Shown in pieces: positions 41,201 through 53,200 of a DNA stretch of 64,000 nt (its first letter is position 1; every line of letters starts with the position of its first letter). Source of the stretch: Cliona cf. orientalis (taxonomy: Eukaryota; Porifera; Demospongiae; Clionaida; Clionaidae); assembly GCA_963930775.1 (NCBI GenBank), contig OZ005691.1, forward strand, positions 5,267,000 through 5,330,999. Reading direction: 5' to 3'. The notes beneath the pieces were generated by a model, which worked only from the letters and a program-made list of their open reading frames with translations, did not search any database and was not told the origin of the DNA. The translations under genes and the position numbers were made by a program.

Positions 41201-44200
41201 TTGCAAGCATTTTGAAAGCTGTACATGTAAGGCTACTCGTCCTACAAGATCCAAATGTTTAAGAGCAGTGTTTTCAGATGAGGTTTGAAGAATACAATTT
41301 AATAGATTCAGAGCATCTGAGATTAATCACCTGGATAGTGTACCAGCTAATGGACACATGTTTATCCTTGTTCCAGACTCTTCTGTTAACGTGAGCAAAG
41401 ACAACCCTAATCTAGCTAATGTATTTTCTTTCATGCAGACATCATTTCACTTTTCTATGTCTGATATATTCTCTAACTATTTTTCTGCTGCTGCAATTGA
41501 TTCTACATTGACACCCCCATGACAATCACCCTTCATATGTCAACCACAGAGTTATAACTCCTCCTACCTTTGATTATACTGATGGTCACCCCTCATGTGT
41601 CAACCACAACCTAGCTGTAACTCTTCTCTACAGAGATAGGCACCAGTCATACGTAAACCACAGAGCCAGCCATAACTCCTACTCTTGAGTCTATACTGAG
41701 ACATTCAAGACAAATAACCATCTCTTCTGCCTCAACCACAGAATCAGCTAGATTTATAACTCTCTAGGCAACAGTTACGACAATTCCTCATATGTTAGCC
41801 AGATGGCTAGCTAAAACTTCTTACACTTTCCAATCAAATGTACACATCAAGACCCCGGCAACAATTCCTAGCTCTATATCTGCAGGAACAAACTCTGGTG
41901 AATCTGATCATACATAGGTACATACTGAACGATGTAGTGAAAGTGACTGCTGCTACTGCCAAGGGTAGCACTTTGGCAGGTAAGCACAATGGCGTAGCTA
42001 GCAAATTTGATGTGGTACGACTCACTCTGAGATGATTACATAATATATATACATACCAGAGATCTGGATGGATCCCACACAAATGAACACCAATAATAAT
42101 TTTCTAACCTCTTTAGTTCTGTACTATAGCCTATCATACTGAACTAAAAAGGTTAAAAAAAAATCAAAAGTTAACCCTATTATAAATGTATTCTGAATAT
42201 TTATTTTGCTAAAGTGAGCATAAGCGGTTGGGGTGAGTCAAGTTTGCAGTAAGTGAACAAATTCTAGTGAGGACTAGGCCCACAGTGTACGTGGTACGGC
42301 CATGGCCATACTGGCCATATAGGCAGCTACGCCTATGAAGCAGGTGTCAAGCTAGGATGCTTACCAGTGCTAAGTGTGCATGCAGCAACACTTCTTCAAT
42401 CCAGAGAAAACGCAAAACAATTTCAGTGAAATCTGGCAGGAGATCCAGGCATCTGGCTGTTAAGTCTGAGAAAACCCAGCACATGAAATTTTTACAAAAA
42501 ATCTGGTAACTTGCATTTTTAGCTCTAAATTTTGTCATAATTATCATTTCAAATGCCTCTCTTCTTTAAGTTAACCGTTAATGTTGTCTATAATGGTAAA
42601 ACATGCTACCAAGGCAAAAAAAAATAATCCCATTATTTACAGCCCCCACAATCTATCGAGCCTGGTAGCTGATGGTACACAGCTCATTGCTAAGGGCATT
42701 AATTAGAATTTGTGCACACTCGCTATCTATTGCAAAAATATGGGGGTGATATCACTGTGTATTTCACCCCATCAGCCGATCACTCCAGTGGAGTGAAGTA
42801 CCAAATAAGTGAATTCACCCCAAAAAGGAGTGCTGTCCACTCTTTCAGCAAATAACCCCTGTGAAGTGAAGCAAGTTCACTCCAAAAATGGGTGTGCTTC
42901 ACCCCCACACAGTAAACCAAGAGGAGTGACTTGTAAGAGCAATTTCACCCATGCAATTATTCGCCAATAATTTGTGTACCACAATAATAATTGCTGCATT
43001 TTGAAATTACATTTTATATCACTACTAGCTAGCTAGTTAACAGGTTCCTGCTCAGAGCATGATAGCCTAGTTGTACTTGACTTCTTATCTTAGACTGGGC
43101 CATGCCTGTAGCTACCTGAAAGAACAGCACCAACATGAGTTAGCTCTGACGCTTCAAAGATGGTTGAATGCTAAGAAACACTATCAACTGGATTTAACCA
43201 GCTGCCAAAAGATGGAGCATCTTGGCAGAATACTACCTAACGATGATACATCTTGGTAGAACAATATTATGATCTGAGAGAAAGATTAAGTCTAGTCGGC
43301 CCATCGGATGACCACCTGCCAAAAGATGGGATATCTCAGCAGAATACCACCCAAAGATGAGACACCTTGGTAGCATTGGTCACTATTACTATGCTACCCC
43401 TTCCCTCTAGGTTTGTTAGCAACATTTTCAACACTAACCTTCTGTTCTGTACCACTCTGTGCAGCTTTAGCTGGCAGTGCAGCATGACCACACACGCAAT
43501 TTCTCATTGTACACGTGATAATCACATGACTAAGAATGCCCATATATTATTGTAGTGTATGCTGCAGAGGAGGTTGGACACGCGTCATGATACGTTGTGC
43601 GCACAGGATTAAAATTAGCATTCCTGCATAAATTAGCGTGACATTGGAACGCCCGTTTCTATCCCAGAACGAGTCGCAAAGAGCTACTAGAGCTTGATAT
43701 GGACTTTTGAGAGGGAGTATAGACGAAGGAAGCTACGAGATACTTGAAACGTCCACTTTCATGTTTTCTTGCAGACAAACAAGGCCACCTAATTTGGCTA
43801 TTTGGCAGGGGTTGAACAAGGTTGGGAGGCTAGGTTAACTCAGCTTACTTGCTTTTGCCAGGTCCCGAGAGCGACCTTCCGATGGTGTGGGAGCGCTTAA
43901 TCATCGAAAACCAGCTACTTCCATATGTTTTATACAGTACACGTGAGGATATGTGACGTGTTGATGACGTACTGATGACGCATGTTCAACCTCCTCTGTG
44001 ACGTGTATGCTGTGTGCATGTATATGTACAGAGAGCATAGGGCTCAAAGGTCGTGTGTGGGTGGTGCAGGGAGCAGCTGCAGGCACTTTTCAAACTTAGA
44101 CAAAAGAATAAGCCATTTCTACCGTTTGTAAACACCAAAATAACTTAAAATGGGAGTTATTTTCGACGAAAATCAGTCGATGATGGTGGTACCCGGGTGA

Positions 44201-47200
44201 AAAGGACCGCGCAAATACACAGTTAGCACGAGCGTTGGTGGGTACAGCGCGTATATCCGCAGAAATACGTGAAATATTGATCGTTCAACGTCCGGTCACG
44301 CCCAAACGCGCGGGTGCAAGCGGTTTGAAAATTAACGACGATGGTGTTTCAACATTCAAGCAAGCTGGTAGCGGGCGATACTCAGGGTCCTTGAAGCTTA
44401 GTAGCCGAAGGTTCGAACGCGCACAGAATCAAAGCGCTCCTTTCTTAACTTTGTTTTCGATTGCACCAGAAGTGAACGGTTTGGGGCGGTACCGTGCGGT
44501 AATACGCACAAAATTTGCTGGAAAAACTGCGTATTTTCAACAATAAACCGCACGCGCACGCGTTCCTTTTCTCCCAGGTAAGGTCGAAGAGCAAGCTCGT
44601 GGAAGCTTATTCAGGTGAGCTGAAGATAGCTAGTCTATATTAATAATTTTTGCACCAATAGAATCTTAGTTTGATGTGAAACTTCCAGGAATTGTTGATA
44701 ATTTGAGTTGCTAGAAGGAATAGGACTTCAAATCAGAGGCTGGTCTTCATGACAAGAGAGAAAAGTAAGTTCACTTTAAGAGTAGGTAATAGCTACAGCT
44801 ACATAGTCATTGCGGCAGCGCAGTATAGGCTATTAGCCTCTGGTACAAGCCTGCTTTCTATAAGTTGTCAGCTGAAAGGGAGAGGGGATGAGAGAGTGAA
44901 GGTGATGTGTAAAGAAAGGCTACTTGCGCACAGAATACGTGAATGTGCTAGTTTACATAATGTTATATGCGTGGTTGCATATCGAGCTCAGTTAGACTCC
45001 ATGCACGTTTTCCTGTTTTATAGGAAGGCAAGAGAGCAAACTCGGCCTCTACAGAAAGTATATGCCCTGGTGACAGTAAGAATGGCTTTCTCAGCATCAC
45101 CACCATGCATTTGAACTTGTAGCAGGAAACTTACAGAAGTTGACAATGTCACTGTTCTTGTGTGAGTAATATCTGTACCATGTACCATTTGTTGTTTTTG
45201 CTTTAGTATTTGAATTGCTGTACTGCAATAATGATACTGTTACTCGAGAGTGAGGACCACCTTAATTTTAAGAGTGATATCACCCCCATTCCAACATGAG
45301 GAATGGGTGCCACTCCAGAAAAAGGAGTGCTATTTGCAATCATTTCACTCCAATTTGGAGTGAAGCTCACCCTTCCATTTTTGCAGTATAGCCATCACAA
45401 ACTTCAGCTACCATAATTGCTTAAAACCAGACATCTCAGCAACTATATAGTAGTTAGACACTGTTTAGGAGGGTTCTATGGGATTTAGAGCATTGATGGG
45501 CTCGATGTATAATTCTGAACAGAGCGAGGGTTCTGTAGAGCCTTGATGTCTCTTAAATCATGACTAAGCATGCAGTGTCTAATGTTTTTTGTATCCTAGC
45601 AACAGTGCCTAATATATCTATGTCTGAACAGTTTCTTGGGAGGCAGCATGACACTGACGTGTTTTTCTCACCATTTTGGCATTTGGATGGTGTCAAAAGC
45701 TGTACCATCATTTAGTTGAGTACAATAACAGCCTTATACAAACTGTTCCCTAGCAACAAACCTAAATAATAGTTATAGGCCGAGTCCAAGGTCTCTACGC
45801 GATTTTGAGATCCGAAGGCCCGAGGCTGTAGCATCCCGAGCGAAGCGAGGGTGCTACTAAGGGCCGGAGGATCTATAAGAGTGTAGAGACCATTGGACGA
45901 GGCCTCTAACTGATTCAGAATATAGATAACGTCACCTAACAACCAAGCATTGCATAGCTACCACTCAGTGAGGCGCCTTCTCACTATTATGGACAGCGAG
46001 AAAGAAGCAGCTCAACAAATGAGCCATCAAACTAACCTCGGCAAACCAGGCTGTAGTTCAAGCACACCTCAACTGCGTTTATGTGACAACCTTTTCTGTT
46101 TAGGAGACATTTGGCACGAGTGGGGCTGCTGCTCGAGTGGATTCGCAACACTATCAACCGCCATGGACTTCGACCATGTCGATAATGAGTTCCCAGATGG
46201 GTGTGGTTTCGTTAGCAACGCCCTCTTGCCTAATAACGAAGAAGTGGGCATAGCTCAAGAGTCCAGGAGTCGCTTTGCCCCCTGAGCACTTAGAGGACCT
46301 GCTTAGAAGACTTGTAGGTCTCTAAGTTGGTTAGAGACCTCAATGTGACCAATCAGATTGCAGTATTTGTTACAACTATACTCTAACTATAGACAAAATA
46401 TATACATGATTTTCTATAGAGTTCTACATGATTCTATACAGAGTGAAGGCTTAAAGGACCAACAAATAAAATGGATACTAGTGAGAATGGTGGATAAGTG
46501 GTTGTTCATAATTACAAACTATCTAATAAGGACCATCTGTACATGTAACCAAGTATTTTTTTGCATTATTCACAATCTACAAGAGCATGCTCCACTTAAG
46601 TTTATTTGCAATTTTGCATGCGTAAAATTTAATCACACTCTACTTACTTCGTTGATCTAATGGTATTTCTTGCTTGAGTGAAGGAACCTCGACAATATCA
46701 TACTCTTCTTCTTTTAAATTCGTAACCATGCTCTCAGCATCTATTTTGGCTTCAACTTGGTCCCCATGAGACTCAATAAGTTGTATTAATGCTGCTCCAT
46801 CATCCTTGGTTACAACTACAATTGGATACCACCCCCTTTCTAGTTCTTCTACAAACTCAGAATTCAGAGAAAAGTTATTCTGAGTATTGATAAGAATCAA
46901 TGCCTTGCTATGTGCTTTCTTGAATTGGTGAGAGAGTTCACGTATGTTGTCACCAGACTGGAGTTCATGGCAACGTATATGCTGGCTTTGAACATCTTCA
47001 TTTGAAATACATTTCCAGTCCATTTTGATAGCTTTATCCATAAAAGGAGAAAAGGAATATGTGAAACAAATGCGTGGCTTTTTTTCACCCTGTAGTTTCA
47101 CCTTCACACCTATACACATAAAGAAGCACATTCATATCAGTATAATTCACCTCTATTTATAGATGCATTACTTGTAGCACAAATGAAAATGGATCCATAT

Positions 47201-50200
47201 GGAAACATTACTATGGCAGTTGTCAGATCTTAGTTTAGCCTAATCTTGTAAAAATCTACAGGCGATAATTACCTGCATTTGGCTATGACATCACCTGCCC
47301 GTAGGATTTTTCATAGCAGACTGTACAAACATATGGCAGGCAAGTGTTTTCCAAAAATGCACCGGTTACTTCCAAATCAAATCACTTATGGTGGGCATCA
47401 AACTTAAGCTAAACTTCCCCTGATGTCACTGGCATGCGTAATGGAGGGGTATCCCCTTGTGCATAAAAGAAATTTTGATATTTCGAAGTGGTCTATCATA
47501 GGCCTAATAGGAGAAGAGTCCAGACCGCGCGCACTTCAGGGCGAATTAGCACTATGTTTTACTCTATAAGACCAGAGCTAATTATAACGTTGGGTCACCG
47601 GCCAAATGGCCGGTCAATTAGGGCTAGGGACCACCCATTCGTTATTGCAAGCGGACAAGTATGGCAGGTCATAAACGTGTTGGTGGAGATGAGCTTCTTT
47701 GCGAGTCCAGCAGCAGCACAAAGAAGGCTAAGCAGCAGATTACGAAGGCAACATTTTAATGGCAAAAAGAGCACGAAGCGGAGCATCAGACGCTATCATG
47801 GCTGCGATGTGACCTCAATGCAAAAGGAACCCATGTGGTCTCTCTCTACTGTGTTATCTGTAGGAAGTACGAAGATAACGTACGATCACGGAAAAAACTT
47901 CAGGAGAGACTGGATCGTTGGTTCGACAAACCAGAGAACAAGCAACTTGATCGATCACGCTACTAATGAAGTTCACAAAGCTTCGATGTCGAAATTGAAA
48001 GTCGAGCAATCAAGAGCGAGGGGCGAGTCAGCGGCTACATCGATCACAATCGGGCGTCTTTTGTCATCAATGGATGACGAAACGCGAGAGAGGATGGCGA
48101 AGAAGTTCGATGTGTGCTTCATGATGGCGAAGGAAAGCTTACCTTTCACAAAACACCTTGAATCTCGCCATGGAGTTGACTTGGGCCCAGCGTACCATAC
48201 GCCAGACTCAGCAAAGACCTTCACTAGCTACATCTCTAAGAGCCAGTGCCAGACCTTCATAAACACGCTATGAAGCTATGGATCACACTTTTTCAGCTTT
48301 TTGATGGATGGTGAAACTAACTGATGCTGGTAACCAAGAAGACGAGTTGATTGTGCTTTTGTATTGCTTTAAAGATGGCAACACTCAAGAGATCACTCCA
48401 TGTACTCGCGCTACTTGTCCATCCATAGCCCAGGTAAAGCAGATGCCAATGGTTTGCTCTCGTGTGTTAGTGAGGCTCTGAAGTTTATGGGTGTTGAAAA
48501 TGTCTTGGACAAGGATAGTGTACTAGGAGTTAAGAGAAGATCACTGCTTGTTGGGGGAGGCACAGACAGAGCTTCAGTTAACGATGCAACAGGCTTTGCC
48601 ATGGCTTTACTGGTCATGGTGCTATGCTCATCATATGGAATTAGCTTATAAGAATGCATTCACTAGCTCTCATTTTACCAACATAGTTGAGATGTTGCTC
48701 CGTCTCTTCTACATCTATGAGAAATCACCAAAAAAGTCGTCTGAGCTTGCCAACATAGTGGACAGTCTCCAATGTGTTTTTGAATTTCCAAAAGGAGGAT
48801 ACCTTCCTGTTCGATCACAGGGAACAAGATGGATCACTCACAAGAGAAAGGCTCTTCAGCGTGATCTGGACCGCTATGGCGCCTACATACATCATCTCTC
48901 CACTCTCACAGAGGACAGTACCCTCAAGCCAGATGACAGACAGCGCTTGAAAGGCTACCTCCTCAAGTGGAAACAACCCAGGATGTTAATTGGTTGTGCC
49001 ATGTATGTAGAAGCCTTAAAACCAGTTACTCTTCTTAGCTTATCTCTACAGAAAGAAGGAGCTGATGTTGTCACCAGTATTGAGAATACTCTGAAATCAG
49101 TAAAAGCTCTGAATTCCTTGTCAGAGCTGGCTCCAGTTGAATGGCCTATTGTTAAGTTGGTGAAGAGGACATTGAAGGATAAAATTGGTGATCAGAAGGA
49201 ATATCAAGGAGTAACTCTTCAGAACTTTGACACTACTGTACATTGGAGCAGTGCAAGAAGCATGTGATGGTAGACATTTGCAGATTTGAGCAAAAGATCA
49301 AGGAGCGGTAGAATGGTCAGATATCCAGCTGATGAGATCAATTCTGGTGTTTTTAGAAACTCAAAGTTGGCAAAAGAGTTTTAGTGAAGAGAGTGGTGGT
49401 GATCACGATGGAATGTTGGACCCTGATGCTGATGATTTTGCTGAAGTCAGAGCTGCTGTTGAGTATATCATCTACATCTTTCGCATTCCACTGGAAGCTA
49501 AAGGAATGTGTGCAGCATCAATTCAAGATGAAGTGGAAGATGTTGTATCCTATGCAAGAAAGTACCTCCCAATAGGCTCTGAGAACTATCGCAAAATTTG
49601 GTACAAGCTTCACACTAGTCCAGACTCTAGCAGATGGCCAAACATTCTCATACTCAGTGAACTTTTGTTCAGCTTACCTATCTCTACTAGCCGTGTTGAG
49701 CAACTGTTCTCACTGATGAAGATAATCAAGATCAAGCATCAGACAAGCATCAACAATAGCACACTACACGATCTTCTGGAAATCAATGTGGAGGGTCCCC
49801 CACTCACTTCCTTCAATGCCAATGCAGCAATTCAGTTGTGGTGGACAGACTGCTGCACTAGCCGTAGAGTGAACCAGAACCCAAGGAAAGAGTACCGACC
49901 ATGAACTACTAGTAGTGGCAGTCCTCTAGAAGAGAGCACGAGTGTGGAGGACACAGAGAGCAGTACCCTGACTCTCAGTGCTTGGGATGACTGGTTTGAC
50001 ACAGACTCTTCATCAGATGAGGATTAACTTACTATTATAATAGCATGTGTTTGAACAATTATGTCTTAGTACATGTGGCACCAAGCACTTATTATCAAAT
50101 TGACAGTGAAAAAATTATAATGTCCTGACACTTTCTCTCTATGTCCGACCAACCTGAATGTTGACCTGCCATTTAGCAGATCAAGTCAAATGAGTTATAA

Positions 50201-53200
50201 TTAGCTCTGTGAGACCCTACTTATGAGATACCAGAAGAAAGAGGAAGGATCAAAGAACGCGATTCCGGCCGTAATGGAAAGATTTCTGGGCAAAGTAAAG
50301 TTTTTGTACAAGAATTATAGAAAAATGAACCTCTTCTGCCATAGACGCTAATACAACCCATACTATAGTAGCGGTTTGTACTTATCAGTTGTATGGCAAA
50401 TCTGACAAGATGTTTTGATATGCAACATGACAACAGTTAGAATTTAACAATGAAGCACTATTGTGCAAAAGCCTCAGTGTATCGAACAATCAGTTGCCTA
50501 GGTGTAAGTACAATAGAGCTTATGCAGAATTATTATTGAAAAAAAAGACTTTCTTTGACTGTCTTGGGTTCTAGGCTAGGTAGCTTTTTACTGATTGAGC
50601 ATGACATCAGCATGTGGTTTGTCCAGCTGGCTGGCCAAATTGCAGGTGCAGCACAGTACACGTGCTGTAATCTCATACATGGTGCACATTCTGGTAGTTA
50701 CTTATACTAAAGTTCATGCTGCCTCGGCTTCAGACTCTGACTAATTAGACTGTGAATATCATCCTATAAGTCGCTCTAGTTTAGATAGTCATCACTTCTA
50801 GCTAGCAGTTCATATACCGTGCTACTTGTAATCATGTCAGAACTGTTGGTATGTTTTTCGTCAAAAGATAGCCGAGTTGCTAATCGTCGTTGTAGACAAA
50901 TAATGCCATATCTCCCGAACGAAGTTTTTTTAGCAAAGTCCACACAATACACATGAGCAAGTGCATCTGTTATTTGAAAATTACTGTTTATGTCTCACTT
51001 TGACAGTTCTCTGCTCGAGAAAAGAGGCTTGCTTTAGGTTTCAACATTACATCTATGAAGTAACTGGCCTAATGTGCCTATAAACATTAACCAAGTAAAA
51101 ATAGTGAAAAGCATTGTGCATAAAATTGATCCCTTCGTCAGGTTTATCAGATTATTTATTAGAGAGGGTCTAGTAGGTTTCTGATCTTCTTATCCTGCAT
51201 TATTGTTATAATACTAATTAAAGCAATGTCATGCGGCTCACTGACTGTCTTTTCCATTTATTCCCAGATTCATAGCAAAAAATCTGATAAATTTTTGGTA
51301 CAAATTTCTAGCAGATCTTCTGGAATTAAATTTGTGTTTCGTAATAGTCAAGATAGTTACTGTGCTATTCCTCATAATATTATTCACAACTTAAGCAAAC
51401 TAGTAAGATAGTTTCAAATCTCTACTTACACATAGCACCAAACAATGTTGTTTCTTTGTAATATCATTGTACTATTCTCTCAGTAGTTGTCTGCTTAGTA
51501 ATTTTTTTGCGTAGGTTACGTATTATTATTTCTTTAGGGCAAAATTGTGTCCTCTGTATTATGTCCGACCAATGTTCACCTTTGATGTAATTGTAGGATG
51601 GTTGCTAGGCAAAGCTACAAGAATGCATGCTATAGGTAGCCTTTATACTATGTTGCTATGGCAACTAACATAAGATAAATCACATATCACAGTGATACCT
51701 AGTTTACACAGTACAAATAATAATGCACATGCTGTGCATGTGTAAAAAAGCAATATTATATGGCAAATTACTATCACATTTGAATTCTGAGCAATATCAG
51801 GACAGGAGGTGAAGCTGGCAGTTTTTGGCGAACTTCTCACATTCAAATGTTTTTTGTTGTTGTATGCGCACTATTAAGCTACAGTGTGAGGTATTACAGT
51901 CTCACTGGTAAAATGCCCATAGGCATTTACGCATAACTAGCGATGTTGGCCCACTTTCGGGGATATAATTCGCATATACTGATATTATAGACCCCATGAA
52001 GTGTGATAAATGGGTGCTTACCTGGGATTGGTCAGTTGCCTAAGAGACATGTTCATGAACATATTTATATTTTTCAGACGGTCAATTTTTCTATATAGCT
52101 AGTCCATGTCCTAACCTGGAGGGTATACAAGATGCACTCTGCCACAGGTTCAGAAGGCTCAGGATTGGTCTGAACTGTAGGGCCGTGTGCACAAACGAGG
52201 GTGGCCATAGAGATGCATTCTCAAACAAGAAGTGTGAGGTGCAGCATGCATGTTAGAGAGGCCTGCTGAGCAGGTGGACTGTTCCTTGTTGTATCTGTCA
52301 ACAGTCCGGTAGATTTGACATTCGAGCAGAACGAGCAACATTTAGCATATCAAAGGATGTTTTTCTAGTTGGTTTCAGAATACACTTGAGCTATAAACAC
52401 CCATGCTTAAGATATACTTACTTAACAATATGTGACCGGATTTACGAAAAACCTCCATATGGGATCCGCGCACGTATTCGCGCAATGCACGTTTTTAGTA
52501 GCTCAGGTTGAAATTTGTCAAAGTCCAGATTTTGTCATATACACGTCGAACAACCCTTCTTCTAACTGTTGCCATCTTCTACGGAGGCTAGTCGTGGTAT
52601 ATGAAGGCGAAATAAGCCTTCATTTTGACCCACCTAGTCGGCACAGCCGCCGTACACGGAGCCCATTGCTATGGGCGCTAATTAGAGTTCTCTACCTAGA
52701 TACAGCTAGATTCATCGAACTACTGTATGTTCGCTCACCTTTTTAGCTTCTTGGGCATCTAAGAACAATCGGCTGTCGTTGTCAACGACGAAATTCAATT
52801 CTTGCTCGATCTTTACGTTCATTTCGAACGGCTCTACCCAGGTCCATTTAATTGATTTCCGGGTCACGCGTAGTATGCGGAAACGCCATACGCGTGCATA
52901 GCAACACCTTTAGACCGTAATTTCTCGATTATTGATGTTTTGTTAAAACTTGTAGCTCACCTCCTTCAATAATCTGTTCACCAGATTGATTAATCTTGTC
53001 ACTGGACTGGCCTTCAGCGTAAGACAACTGATCAGGAGATCCCTGGTCTTCAGTAGCCTGCAATGAAGGAAATTCAGAAGATTAATTATGCTACTCTTGC
53101 CATGGTTATTCTGCATATATAATACTTACCTTGACTAGCTGGTGAAATACTCGTCTATCAATTGTAATACAAACAATATCCTCACTCCTTAAAAATTCGT

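Noticed and set aside
44235-44546. Open frame inside the short CCCGGG element
   Set aside because: Absent from the longer copy at 18966-19691, so not a conserved gene.
44749-45114. 121-codon open frame
   Set aside because: No motif, no splice partners and no codon pattern that stands out; likely chance.
47570-47640. accggccaaatggccggt palindrome as the hAT terminus
   Set aside because: No matching inverted copy was found after 50027.
52432-52746. 104-codon open frame in host intron 3
   Set aside because: No recognisable content and on the opposite strand to the gene; likely chance.
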